Shown here one piece after another: positions 36,002 to 44,391 of a stretch of DNA of 64,000 bases. Source of the stretch: Kitasatospora sp. MMS16-BH015 (GTDB lineage Bacteria > Actinomycetota > Actinomycetes > Streptomycetales > Streptomycetaceae). Within the stretch, counting starts at the first letter, position 1. Each line of letters starts with the position of its first letter. The position numbers and the translations under genes are program-made. The DNA lies in NCBI RefSeq assembly GCF_002943525.1, contig NZ_CP025394.1:4278001-4342000 (forward strand), read 5' to 3'. Below the pieces are notes generated by a model, which searched no databases, was not told the DNA's origin, and worked only from the letters and a program-made list of their open reading frames with translations.

Positions 36002-37573
36002 TCAGCTCCGGACCGGGCGCTCCAGCCGGATGCCCTCCGCCTCCAGCCAGCCGCGGAGCGGAGCGTCCTTGCCCTGCTCGACCGCCTCGGCGACCGCCAG
36101 GGCCAGATCCGGCCGCCGGACGCCGCCGATCAGCAGCACCGGCCCGTCCAGCCAGTCCAGACCGGGGGTGCCCACCCCGGCGTCGATCACCGCGCAGCAG
36201 ACCGTGGAGGTGACGTGCTCCACCAGCAGATCGGCCCCGCCCCGGGGCTGATCCAACGGAGGCACGCCCGCCGCCGGGGGCGCGGCCGCGGCGGCGCGCG
36301 CCACCTGGAGGGCCAGCGCGGCGGCCAGCGACTCCCCCGCCCCCTCGCCCAGCCGGTCGAGCACCCGGCGCAGCGTCGGCCCCGGGGCGCCCGCGCCGCT
36401 CTCCGGCCCGACCTCCGACCCGCTCTCCGCTCGGGCCTCCGCGGCACCCTGGGCCCCGCCCGCCAGGGCGGCCCGCAGGGTGGCCACCTGGAGACGCCAG
36501 CCCCGGTGGGCCACCTGCTCGGGGTAGTCGGCCCAGTCCAGCGGCTCCCAGCCGGGCTCGGCCCGGCCGACGAAGAGCTCTGCGGCCAGCAGCGAGACGG
36601 CCGCGTCCACCCCGCCCGGCTGCTCCAGCAGATCGCAGGCGGGCCGGTCGCCCAGCCGGGTCTCGTAGCCGTCGGCCAGCCTGTCCCGCCGGGAGAGCTC
36701 GGTGAGGGCGGCGACCACGCCGGCGTCCAGGTGCGCGGGGTGGCGGCCGAGCCGCCAGGCCGGCAGCGCCACCCTGGTCAGCAGCCTGTCCCAGCCCGCG
36801 TAGGCCAGGCCGACCTGCTCCTGGGCGGCCACCCGCAGCCCGTAGTCCACCGCCTTGGCCCGCTCGGAGGCCCGGGCGGCCACCGCCCGCTCCAGCTCGG
36901 CGGAGTGCTCCCGGCAGGCGCCGAGCAGCAGCCGCAGCACCCGGGCGGTGAAGCCCCGGCGACCGGCCTCGCCGAGCGCCGCGTCCAGGCTGCGGACGAA
37001 ACGGCGGGCGGCGGCGATCTCCGGATCGGCCGAGGCGGCCGTGCCGGCCACCACCGGGGCGAGCAGCGCGCGGAGCTCGCCCGCCCGCATCCACCACAGG
37101 AACGGCGAGCCGACCACCAGCACCGGAGCCGCGGGCTCCGCCGGGCGGCGGGTGAGCGGGCCGCGGCGCGGGTGCTCCTCCTCCAGCCAGCTGTCGCAGT
37201 CCGGCACGATCGCGATGCCCGCCGGGGCGGGCACCTCCAGACCGGCCGCCAGCTCGGTGATCATCCCGTAGAGCTCGGGCGCCTCGCCCGGCGCCACCAG
37301 CACGGCGGGCGTCCGCGGCGGCACGGCCCGGGCCAGCGCCCGCACCACCACGGCCGCGCCCAGCAGCGCGACCACCGCGGCTATGCAGACCACCCAGCGG
37401 ACGACCCCCCAGAACGCGGCGTCCTCCGCCCCGGCGGCCCCGATCCTTCCGGTGACCCGCCCGGCGCACAGCACCACGGCGAAGGCGGCGGGCAGCACGG
37501 CGACGGCCAGCGCCCGCCCTCGGACCCGGAGCACGGCCTGGGCACGTGCGCGGGCTGCGTCGACAGCGGCCAT
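36002..37573 (-). CDS. Membrane protein resembling an M48 peptidase without the zinc motif
   Basis: 523 aa. Two membrane helices (about 25-45 and 60-85), then a cytosolic domain. PGEAPELYGMITELAAGLEVPAPAGIAIVPD looks like the start of M48 peptidase domains (two pieces: EAPELYGMI and IAIVPD). Where HExxH is expected the sequence reads LRALLAPVVAGTAASADPE, with no zinc ligands. The C-terminal half is Ala/Glu/Gly-rich. AAAGGGGG precedes the ATG at 37573. It may be a pseudo-enzyme; the family link is tentative. Confidence 0.65.
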   Translation of the reverse strand: MAAVDAARARAQAVLRVRGRALAVAVLPAAFAVVLCAGRVTGRIGAAGAEDAAFWGVVRWVVCIAAVVALLGAAVVVRALARAVPPRTPAVLVAPGEAPELYGMITELAAGLEVPAPAGIAIVPDCDSWLEEEHPRRGPLTRRPAEPAAPVLVVGSPFLWWMRAGELRALLAPVVAGTAASADPEIAAARRFVRSLDAALGEAGRRGFTARVLRLLLGACREHSAELERAVAARASERAKAVDYGLRVAAQEQVGLAYAGWDRLLTRVALPAWRLGRHPAHLDAGVVAALTELSRRDRLADGYETRLGDRPACDLLEQPGGVDAAVSLLAAELFVGRAEPGWEPLDWADYPEQVAHRGWRLQVATLRAALAGGAQGAAEARAESGSEVGPESGAGAPGPTLRRVLDRLGEGAGESLAAALALQVARAAAAAPPAAGVPPLDQPRGGADLLVEHVTSTVCCAVIDAGVGTPGLDWLDGPVLLIGGVRRPDLALAVAEAVEQGKDAPLRGWLEAEGIRLERPVRS

Positions 37574-38041
37574 ACGGCGCGGCACCCCCTTTGGAGCCGA
37601 ATCGGAATGATCAGTACTCGACCGGGAAACGGCGGTGGCCGACCCCGACTGTGCGTCCTGCGTGGCACTTCTGACAGTTTTGACGCCCGTGTGCGGGTAG
37701 GCGTTCCGGAACGCCACACTTTCCACCCGTCCTGGTGACAAGTGGCGCACCGCACCCCCACCGGCGCACCCCGCCAAGATCCCCCGGCCACCCCCGCCAC
37801 AGCGATTCAGCGCACCATAAGGCCGAACCCGGCACCACGTCAGCCGGATACCGACTCAGTCACCCGAACGACTGGAATCACCCCACCGATCGGTGTGTCG
37901 GCTGGCGCGGATATCCGCGCAGAGCGAGTTGCCCTATTAGGGGCGGAAACGACAGGGGCGCGGGCAACGACGCGAGCGTACCTGCACAAAGGTGCATGGT
38001 CGGTCGCGCAGTTCCCCGCGCCCCAGGTGGTGCGGCAGTGC
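37574..38041. other. 468-nt intergenic region (membrane protein / purD)
   Basis: No gene seen. The half next to purD holds the first copy of the dispersed inverted-repeat element (37955-38024). The other half is the upstream region of the membrane protein gene. Confidence 0.6.
37955..38024. repeat. Dispersed inverted-repeat element, copy 1 (3' of purD)
   Basis: The terminal arms GGGGCGCGGG (37955-37964) and CCCGCGCCCC (38015-38024) pair perfectly; inside is TGCAC-AAAG-GTGCA. The right part, TCGCGCAGTTCCCCGCGCCC plus one C (38004-38024), is identical to 60761-60781. It lies 17 nt beyond the purD stop and may act as its terminator. Confidence 0.7.
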
Positions 38042-39286
38042 CTAGCCCGCGGCCTTGGCCGCGATGTCGGTGCGGTGGTGCGAGCCCTTCAGCGAGATCG
38101 CGGCCACGCCGCGGTAGGCCTTCTCCCGGGCCTCGGCGAGGTCGGCGCCCACCGCCGTCACCGACAGCACGCGGCCGCCCGCGCTGAGCACCTCGCCGTT
38201 CTCGCCGGCCTTGGTGCCGGCGTGCAGCACGAACGCGGTGCCGTCGGCCTCCGCCTCGGCCAGGCCCTCGATCGGGTCACCGGTGCGCGGCGAGGCCGGG
38301 TACCCCTCGGAGGCGATCACCACGGTGACCGCGGCGCCCTCGTCCCAGCGCAGCGGCTCCAGGGCGTCGAGGGTGCCCTCGGCCGAGGCCAGCAGCACGC
38401 CCGCCAGCGGGGTGCGCAGGCGGGCCAGCACGACCTGGGTCTCCGGGTCGCCGAAGCGGGCGTTGAACTCGATCACCCGGGTGCCGCGCGAGGTGAGCGC
38501 GAGCCCGGCGTAGAGCAGGCCGGAGAACGGGGTGCCCCGGCGTCGCAGCTCGTCCACGGTGGGCTGCAGGACGGTGGCCAGCACCTCCTGCACCAGGCCC
38601 TCGGGGGCCCAGGGCAGCGGCGAGTAGGCGCCCATGCCACCGGTGTTCGGGCCCTCGTCGCCGTCCAGCGCGCGCTTGAAGTCCTGCGCGGGCACCAGCG
38701 GCAGCACGGTGGTGCCGTCGGTGATCGCGAAGAGCGAGACCTCCGGGCCGTCCAGGTACTCCTCGATCACCACGCGGTCGCAGGAGAGCGCGTGGGCCAG
38801 CGCCTCGGCGCGGTCCGAGGTGACCACGACGCCCTTGCCGGCCGCCAGGCCGTCGTCCTTGACCACGTACGGGGCGCCGAAGGCGTCCAGCGCCTCGACG
38901 ATTTCCGCCTCGGTGGTGCAGACGTAGGACCGGGCGGTGGGCACCCCGGCGCCCGCCATCACGTCCTTGGCGAAGGCCTTGGAGCCCTCCAGCTGGGCCG
39001 CCGCCCCGGAGGGGCCGAAGACCGGGATGCCGGCCGCCCGGACGGCGTCGGAGACGCCCGCGACCAGCGGGGCCTCCGGGCCGACCACGACCAGACCGGC
39101 CCCGAGCCGCTGGGCGAGCGCCGTGACGGCCGCGCCGTCCAGCTGGTCGACCGGGTGCACGGTGGCGAGCTGGGCGATCCCGGCGTTGCCCGGAGCGCAG
39201 TGCAGCTCAGTGACGTCGGGATCTTGGGACAGAGAGCGGCACAGGGCGTGTTCGCGGGCGCCGCCGCCGATGACGAGGACCTTCAC
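38042..39286 (-). CDS. purD: Phosphoribosylamine-glycine ligase
   Basis: 414 aa GAR synthetase, ATP-grasp fold. N-terminal VLVIGGGAREHAL, the ATP-grasp loop VVKDDGLAAGKGVVV, GGMGAYSP, and EFNARFGDPETQ (metal ligands) are all present. The GTG at 39286 matches the family start and follows TACCCT by 7 nt, suggesting leaderless translation; the open frame to 39658 is not coding. The dispersed hairpin element lies directly 3'. Confidence 0.96.
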   Translation of the reverse strand: MKVLVIGGGAREHALCRSLSQDPDVTELHCAPGNAGIAQLATVHPVDQLDGAAVTALAQRLGAGLVVVGPEAPLVAGVSDAVRAAGIPVFGPSGAAAQLEGSKAFAKDVMAGAGVPTARSYVCTTEAEIVEALDAFGAPYVVKDDGLAAGKGVVVTSDRAEALAHALSCDRVVIEEYLDGPEVSLFAITDGTTVLPLVPAQDFKRALDGDEGPNTGGMGAYSPLPWAPEGLVQEVLATVLQPTVDELRRRGTPFSGLLYAGLALTSRGTRVIEFNARFGDPETQVVLARLRTPLAGVLLASAEGTLDALEPLRWDEGAAVTVVIASEGYPASPRTGDPIEGLAEAEADGTAFVLHAGTKAGENGEVLSAGGRVLSVTAVGADLAEAREKAYRGVAAISLKGSHHRTDIAAKAAG

Positions 39287-39293
39287 GCTTGGA

Positions 39294-39299
39294 AGGGTA
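39294..39299 (-). promoter_or_regulatory. -10 box TACCCT before purD, probable leaderless start
   Basis: On the minus strand TACCCT ends 7 nt before the GTG at 39286; no ribosome site is visible. Confidence 0.5.
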
Positions 39300-39369
39300 G
39301 TCGGTGGCCCGTCCGGGCCGTGGACCGGCTCCGGTCGAACCTCCAACCAGGGCCTCACTGAGCTGCCGA

Positions 39370-39490
39370 TATCTGGAGGAACCTCCAACTCCGGAACCCC
39401 CCGGCCCCGGGTGTCAGAGCGGCGGGAGAGAGTGGGCTCGCTCGGACGGGTGAAATCCCACCGTCCCCCGCAACTCTCCCACCTCGGGGA
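39370..39490 (+). promoter_or_regulatory. Structured leader-like region upstream of the SLATT gene
   Basis: In the 415-nt space between purD and the SLATT gene (39287-39701), nested pairing is visible: TGGAGG-AA-CCTCCA (39374-39387), then GGGAGAG (39424-39430) with CTCTCCC (39474-39480) enclosing GGACGG (39444-39449) with CCGTCC (39461-39466). The words GGTGAAATCCC and CCCCGCAAC recall the cobalamin-riboswitch core, but other parts do not fit. A structured 5' leader of unknown type is the safe reading. Confidence 0.35.
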
Positions 39491-39584
39491 AAGGGGGTGA
39501 ATTCCGGTAACGATCACCGCCGAAGCGGCCACATGGTCAGCCATTTGGCGGTAAGAAGTGCTGTTGGACAGCGGTACCGCGCCT

Positions 39585-39660
39585 CGTGGTACGCAGCAGT
39601 CAGCGTGGTACGCAGTCAGGTTCGACACCCGAGTTCCACGAGCAGTCAGGTCCGGCACCC
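39585..39660. repeat. Short direct repeats upstream of the SLATT gene
   Basis: CGTGGTACGCAG occurs at 39585-39596 and 39604-39615. A 19-nt unit of the form GCAGTCAGGTnCnnCACCC occurs at 39612-39630 and 39642-39660, exactly 30 nt apart. The copies lie 40-120 nt before the GTG start. Confidence 0.75.
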
Positions 39661-39701
39661 GGCCAGGGCCTCAGCAGTCCCCGCCACAGGGAGCCCCACA
39701 G

Positions 39702-40475
39702 GTGAGCCAGCCGGAAATGCAGCCCGAGGAGACCCCCTGGGGCAAGGAGATCGGCGAGGAGGACCAGCCCGCCGCGCCCGGGCGGGCCCCGACCCGCCGC
39801 CGCACCGATCTGAGTGCCCGCCAGTTCCCCCTGGGGGACTGGGGCGAGCCCGCCGAGCGGTTGGAGGAGCTCTACCGCTGGTCCGAGGAGCGCGCCGTCG
39901 AGGCCATCGACTGGTACCGCCGCGACCGGATCTGGAAGCGCCGCTGGGCCCGGTTGCTCCGCCTCGGCGCCGGCCTGTTCGCCGCCGCCGGCGTCACCGC
40001 CCCGGTGGTCGCCCTGACCGGCCTGGCCGACCGCGCCGCCGACTGGGGCTACGTCTCGCTCGCCCTGGCCGCCGCCTGCGTGGGCGCCGACCGCGCCTTC
40101 GGCCTGACCTCCGGCTGGATGCGGGACATCTCCACCTCCCAGGCGCTCCAGCGCCGCCTGGAGGCGTTCCAGTTCGACTGGGCCTCCGAGTGCGTGCGCG
40201 AGGTGCTCGGCCCCACCGAGGGCACGGCCGGCGAAGCCGCCGAGCGCTGCCTCGGCGTGCTGCGGCGGTTCTGCGAGGACGTCTCCGACATGGTCCGCAC
40301 CGAGACCGCGGAGTGGATGCTCGAGTTCCGCGCCTCGATGACCCAGCTCCCCACCCAGTCCCCCGGCCCCTGGGGCGGCCGCACCGAACTCGGCGCCGGC
40401 GCACAGGTGCGCATCCTCCCGCCGCCGGGCACCCGGCCCACCATGCCGCGGCAGCGGCCCCCGGAGGGGCGGTGA
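39702..40475 (+). CDS. SLATT-domain membrane protein
   Basis: 257 aa. Two membrane helices (about 88-110 and 115-135) flanked by helices (WSEERAVEAIDWYRRDRIWKRRWARLLR in parts: AVEAIDWYRRDR and KRRWARLLR), the layout of the SLATT 2TM domain found in predicted nucleotide-sensing conflict systems. Here it stands without SMODS, SLOG or other effector partners, next to purD, so a housekeeping or stress role is as likely. The GTG at 39702 follows AGGGAG; the upstream open frame lies in repeats. Confidence 0.78.
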   Translation: MSQPEMQPEETPWGKEIGEEDQPAAPGRAPTRRRTDLSARQFPLGDWGEPAERLEELYRWSEERAVEAIDWYRRDRIWKRRWARLLRLGAGLFAAAGVTAPVVALTGLADRAADWGYVSLALAAACVGADRAFGLTSGWMRDISTSQALQRRLEAFQFDWASECVREVLGPTEGTAGEAAERCLGVLRRFCEDVSDMVRTETAEWMLEFRASMTQLPTQSPGPWGGRTELGAGAQVRILPPPGTRPTMPRQRPPEGR

Positions 40476-40505
40476 TTTTCCCTCCGGGGTGCGGTTGCAC
40501 GATCA

Positions 40506-40599
40506 GGGGCGCGGGGAACGGCGCGGCCAGCCAGTGAGCTCGCCGCAGATCGCAGAGATGCCCACTTGCACCGTCAACGGACAGTGCAAGTGGGCATCT
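40506..40599. repeat. Dispersed inverted-repeat element, copy 2, containing a convergent terminator
   Basis: It starts with a 24-nt block (40506-40529) identical to 60635-60658. The second part is a perfect 16-bp hairpin (40556-40571 with 40584-40599; 12-nt loop CGTCAACGGACA). The same hairpin with changes occurs in reverse orientation at about 60687-60728. It lies between two convergent stop codons. Confidence 0.8.
40556..40599. terminator. Bidirectional terminator SLATT / unknown gene
   Basis: The 16-bp perfect stem and 12-nt loop end 5 nt from the stop codon of the minus-strand gene at 40604 and 81 nt after the SLATT stop. Confidence 0.75.
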
Positions 40600-40603
40600 G
40601 CGG

Positions 40604-41251
40604 TTACGCGAAGACGATCATGGCACCTTGGGTGACGCTCCGCGTCGCCGCCGCGAACAGCCCCGCCCAGGCATGGCGCTCGCGGGCGTAGGGGTGGATG
40701 TCGTCGAGCGGGGGGCCGAAGGGCTGCTCGAGGCCGGTGGGGCCGAGCGGGCGGGTCGGCAGGGGCGGGTTGAGGTGGTCTATGCCGAGCAGGGGGGCCA
40801 CGGCGAGCAGCTCGCGGAGCAGGCCCTGGGAGGAGCCGAGCGGGCCGCCGGCCTCCAGCAGGGTGTCCACCACCAGCGGCAGCTGGAAGTCGATCGGCAC
40901 GTACGCCCCGGCGTGGTCGAAGTGCCAGACCAGGTGCGACTGCTCCGCCGTGGATTCGAACATCTCCAGCAGCTGCTCGTAGTCGCCGCCGAGCGCGTCC
41001 ACCGGGCTCAGCTGGAAGCCGGTCAGGCCCAGCAGGTAGGCGCGCCGCAGGAAGTGCAGCGAGTCGTAGTCGAAGGCGGCTATCGGCTCGACCGTGCCGC
41101 TGAATCCCGGCACGTACTCGTAGACCGGCACCTCGGGCAGCCCGTGGGCGGCGAGTGCGGAGTTGTACCGCAGGAGGTCGTCGCGGAAGGGGTTGTCGGG
41201 GTTGTGCGTCAGCACGTCCACAAGCGGGACGAGCCAGAGGTCGCAGGCCAT
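40604..41251 (-). CDS. Conserved protein of unknown function
   Basis: 215 aa, soluble, with no motif I can assign. It begins MACDLWLVPLVDVLTHNPDNPF and has many aromatic residues (VYEYVPGFSGT, LVWHFDHAGAYVPIDF). It looks complete, with a GAGAGGA site about 13 nt before the ATG. It is convergent with the SLATT gene and 45 nt after a GntR-type regulator gene on the same strand, so it may be in that operon. Confidence 0.75.
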   Translation of the reverse strand: MACDLWLVPLVDVLTHNPDNPFRDDLLRYNSALAAHGLPEVPVYEYVPGFSGTVEPIAAFDYDSLHFLRRAYLLGLTGFQLSPVDALGGDYEQLLEMFESTAEQSHLVWHFDHAGAYVPIDFQLPLVVDTLLEAGGPLGSSQGLLRELLAVAPLLGIDHLNPPLPTRPLGPTGLEQPFGPPLDDIHPYARERHAWAGLFAAATRSVTQGAMIVFA

Positions 41252-41295
41252 GGGCCGGCTCGTCCTCTCCGGTCGGCGGGCAACGACCGCCCACC

Positions 41296-42246
41296 CTACC
41301 GGCCCGTGGCTCCTCCTCCACCGGGCAGCAGCGGGCGGCCGAACCGGCCCGGCGGGAGCGAGCGCGGCAGGGGCACCAGGCCCAGACCGACCTCCGGCCC
41401 CTCGACCACCGTCACCTGCGGCACCGCCTCCCGGCAGGGCGCCGACGAGCCTGCAGCGGCCGACGACTCCAGCGGCCGCAGCGGTTCCATCGGCTGCAGC
41501 GGCTCCATCGGCTCGACGGCCGAGGTGAGCAGCGGGAGCACGCCCACGGTGTCCAGCGAGTTGCCGGTCAGCCGGGCCATCAGGCTGATGGTGAAGAGGT
41601 TGTAGTCGTTCACCACCTGGTGGGCGCCGGCCACGTCCCGGGCCTCGATCCGGTCGACCAGCTCGCTGTGCCGGGCCCAGCAGACCCCGTTCAGGTCCTC
41701 GGCGGCCCGCAGGAAGGGCGCGGCGTACATCCAGGACTGCACCCGCAGCCAGTCCAGGTAGTCGGCGGTGCGCCGGTTGTCGAGCAGGGCCCCGGCCTCC
41801 TGCCAGAAGCGGCGGTCGCAGCCGACCATCACGTCCAGCTGCCCGGCCCGGGCGGCGGAGGCCGCGGCCTCGGCGCGGCGGCGCAGCGAGGGCAGCCGGC
41901 CCCAGTCGTAGCCGGCGGCCAGGTTGGTGAGGCGGCGGAAGGAGCCGTCGGTGAGCAGGGTGCGGCTCTCGAAGATCTCCACGAAGTCGCGCCAGGTGAA
42001 CTCGGGCACGGTGAAGCCGCGGTGGTGCTCGGCCCAGAGCAGGCCCTGGGCCGCGAGGTCGACCAGCGCCTCGCGGGCCGGGGTCGCCGAGACTCCGTAG
42101 AGCTCGGCGATCTCCTTGACGGTGAAGTTGCGACCGGCGGCGAGCCGCCCGGCCATCATCTCCTCGCGCAGCGCTCCGGCGATCTGCTCGCGGAGGCTGT
42201 TGCGCTGGATCGGCGCGCGGCTGTGGCCGTCGACGGTGGCGGGCAT
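41296..42246 (-). CDS. GntR-family transcriptional regulator (FCD type)
   Basis: 316 aa. Winged helix-turn-helix at 15-80 (LREQIAGALREEMMAGRL, VKEIAELYGVSATPAREAL), then a FadR/FCD-like helical effector domain to about 225. The last ~90 residues are an unusual Pro/Glu/Leu-rich tail with EPMEPLQPMEPLRPLE and no known domain. AGGAGG precedes the ATG. A palindrome at 42321-42336 may be its operator. Confidence 0.85.
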   Translation of the reverse strand: MPATVDGHSRAPIQRNSLREQIAGALREEMMAGRLAAGRNFTVKEIAELYGVSATPAREALVDLAAQGLLWAEHHRGFTVPEFTWRDFVEIFESRTLLTDGSFRRLTNLAAGYDWGRLPSLRRRAEAAASAARAGQLDVMVGCDRRFWQEAGALLDNRRTADYLDWLRVQSWMYAAPFLRAAEDLNGVCWARHSELVDRIEARDVAGAHQVVNDYNLFTISLMARLTGNSLDTVGVLPLLTSAVEPMEPLQPMEPLRPLESSAAAGSSAPCREAVPQVTVVEGPEVGLGLVPLPRSLPPGRFGRPLLPGGGGATGR

Positions 42247-42320
42247 CGGGCGACGGCCTCCTGTTCGGGCTCGAGCCGGTGGGGCGTCCGCTGCCCGGGG
42301 CAGAGAACGCGACGACGGCT

Positions 42321-42336
42321 CATCTTCTCAAAGATG
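42321..42336. promoter_or_regulatory. Palindrome CATCTT-CTCA-AAGATG upstream of the GntR gene
   Basis: A 6-bp inverted repeat 75 nt before the GntR start, AT-rich within GC-rich DNA, like operators of FCD-type GntR proteins. Autoregulation is inferred. The same 182-nt gap contains two CAATCCGGA direct repeats near the nitrilase stop. Confidence 0.45.
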
Positions 42337-42428
42337 GTCACCCGATGCGCAATGCCTTAACCCCGCCCAATCCGGACCCAATCCGGACACGGCCCCCGCT
42401 ACCGCCCCGCCGCTGCCCCTGCGGGCAG

Positions 42429-43226
42429 TCAGCGCTGGACCGGCGCGGGGATGCCGAGCAGTCTGTCCCGGTGCACCGGGAAGTCCACCCGGGCCTTGGA
42501 GACCTCGGCCGCGTCGAACTCGACCGAGAGCACCTCCTCGCCGAGGCCGGCCTCGGCCAGCACCTTGCCCCAGGGGTCGACGACCACGCTGTACCCGCCC
42601 TGCTCGACCCCGCCGTGCGTGCCGGCGGTGTTGCAGGCCAGCACGTACGCCTGCTCCTCCACCGCGCGGGCCCGGGCCAGCAGCGACCAGTGCTCGCGGC
42701 GGCGCTCCGGCCAGGCGGCGGGGACGACCAGCAGCTCGGCCCCGGCGTCCAGCAGCGCCCGGAACAGCTCCGGGAAGCGCAGGTCGTAGCAGGTGGCCAG
42801 GCCCAGGGTGCCGAGCTCGGTGGTGGCGGTGACGATCTCCTGCCCGGCGCCCATCACCACGGCCTCACCGCTGTCGAAGCCGAAGCGGTGGATCTTGCGG
42901 TAGGTGTGCGCGAGCTCGCCGTCGGGGGCGAAGAGCAGCGAGGTGTTGTAGATCGGCCCGTCGGGGTCGCGTTCGACGATCGACCCGGCGTGCAGCCAGA
43001 CCCCGGCCGCCTTGGCCGCCGCCGACATCGCCTCGGCCGTCGGCCCGTCCAGCGTCTCGGCCCCGGTCGACCAGGCGTCGTACGCGAAGCCGCCCAGCGG
43101 CCACAGCTCGGGCAGCACCACCAGGTCGGCGCCCTCCTGGGCCCGTACCAACGCGGCCGCGCGGGCCCGCCGTTCGGCCGGGGGCTCCTCGTCGGAGACC
43201 GCGAGTTGGATCAATGAAGCGCGCAC
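42429..43226 (-). CDS. Carbon-nitrogen hydrolase (nitrilase superfamily)
   Basis: 265 aa. The Glu-Lys-Cys triad is visible: VVLPELW (Glu), TYRKIHRFG (Lys) and LATCYDLRFPELF (Cys). The size and the YDLRFPE motif fit the omega-amidase/Nit2-like or deaminated-glutathione amidase branches. GTG start at 43226. The substrate cannot be fixed from sequence. It is followed in the same direction by the GntR gene. Confidence 0.88.
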   Translation of the reverse strand: MRASLIQLAVSDEEPPAERRARAAALVRAQEGADLVVLPELWPLGGFAYDAWSTGAETLDGPTAEAMSAAAKAAGVWLHAGSIVERDPDGPIYNTSLLFAPDGELAHTYRKIHRFGFDSGEAVVMGAGQEIVTATTELGTLGLATCYDLRFPELFRALLDAGAELLVVPAAWPERRREHWSLLARARAVEEQAYVLACNTAGTHGGVEQGGYSVVVDPWGKVLAEAGLGEEVLSVEFDAAEVSKARVDFPVHRDRLLGIPAPVQR

Positions 43227-43411
43227 ACTACCACCGTCCGTGAGACGAGTCCTACGATCATCATCCGAAAGCGCTGCCCTGCTGTCACCCGGCAGCGTAA
43301 CGTGCGGTTAGTGCGTCCGTCCGGCAGCCGGGACACCCGGTCGCCCGCCGCCACCCCCGGCGGCTCCGGGCGCCGTGGGGCAAGGAAGCTGACGGAGAGC
43401 CGGAGATCGCC

Positions 43412-44254
43412 GTGACCGACCAGACGGACCACCAGACGGACAGCCAGACCGTGCAGGGCTACATCGACGCCTGGACACACTCCGTCGAATCCATAATCGA
43501 GCTGCTCTCCACCCTCCCGGAGGACTCCTGGAACCGGGCCACCGAGTGCCCCGGCTGGTCCGTCCGGGACGTCGTCTCGCACATCATCGCCCTGGAGTCC
43601 GAACTCCTCGGCGACCCGCGGCCGATCCACTCGCTCCCGCGCGACCTGCGGCACGTCACCAGCGAGCTGGCCCGCTACATGGAGCTGCCGGTGGACAAGC
43701 GGCGCTGCCACACCGCCCTGGAGATGACCAGCGAGCTGGAGTACGTGGTCATCCGCCGCTCCCGCGCCCTGCGCGAGGCCCGCCAGACCGCCGGCGAACT
43801 CGTCCGCTGGTCGGCCGGCCCGCTCTCCCGCGAGCTGCCCTACGCCACCCTGCTCAAGCTCCGCACCTTCGACGTCTGGGTCCACGAGCAGGACCTCCGC
43901 CGCGCCCTCGCCACCCCCGGCAACCTCGACTCCCCCGCCGCCCGGATCACCCGCGACCACCTGCTGTCCGCCCTCCCCGCCGTGATCGCCAAGCGGGCCG
44001 GCGCCCCGGCCGGCTCCACCGTCACCCTCGACGTCACCGGCCCCCTCGAATTCCTCCGCACCGTCCGCGTCGACCCCACCGGCCGCGCCACCCTCGACGC
44101 CACCGTCACCCTCGCCCCCGACGTCCAGCTCTCCCTCGACTGGGAGACCTACCTCCGCCTCGCCTGCGGCCGAGGCCGCCCGGGCCCGGTCAAGGCCGAG
44201 GGCGACCAGGAACTGGCCGCCCGCATCCTCGCCAACTTCGCGGTCACCCCATGA
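43412..44254 (+). CDS. Maleylpyruvate isomerase (MDMPI)-family protein
   Basis: 280 aa, second member of this family in the window. DinB-like helix bundle with WNRATECPGWSVRDVVSHIIALE and LRTFDVWVHEQDLRRAL, which carry the metal histidines, then an SCP2-like C-terminal domain. GGAGA precedes the GTG start. It is divergent from the nitrilase gene. Cofactor (mycothiol) use is inferred from the family; the substrate is unknown. Confidence 0.82.
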   Translation: MTDQTDHQTDSQTVQGYIDAWTHSVESIIELLSTLPEDSWNRATECPGWSVRDVVSHIIALESELLGDPRPIHSLPRDLRHVTSELARYMELPVDKRRCHTALEMTSELEYVVIRRSRALREARQTAGELVRWSAGPLSRELPYATLLKLRTFDVWVHEQDLRRALATPGNLDSPAARITRDHLLSALPAVIAKRAGAPAGSTVTLDVTGPLEFLRTVRVDPTGRATLDATVTLAPDVQLSLDWETYLRLACGRGRPGPVKAEGDQELAARILANFAVTP

Positions 44255-44345
44255 CAATCTGTGAAGGTTGATAACGATCGGTGCACACCGCCGGGCGCAC
44301 AACCGTCCGCCCGGCGGGTACCGGTACGTCACTCATTCGGCCTCG

Positions 44346-44379
44346 TTACGCCATGCAACGGGTAAATCACCCGGCGTAA
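44346..44379 (+). promoter_or_regulatory. Compound inverted repeat just before the Bro-N gene
   Basis: TTACGC...GCGTAA encloses CGGGT-AAATC-ACCCG, directly ahead of the CGGAGGA ribosome site. It could be an operator or a 5' leader hairpin controlling translation. Confidence 0.4.
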
Positions 44380-44391
44380 TCGGAGGATGAC

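Noticed and set aside
39448..39475. Firm call of a cobalamin riboswitch
   Set aside because: Only short core words match; the overall stem order and the downstream gene do not fit, so it is reported only as a structured leader of unknown type.
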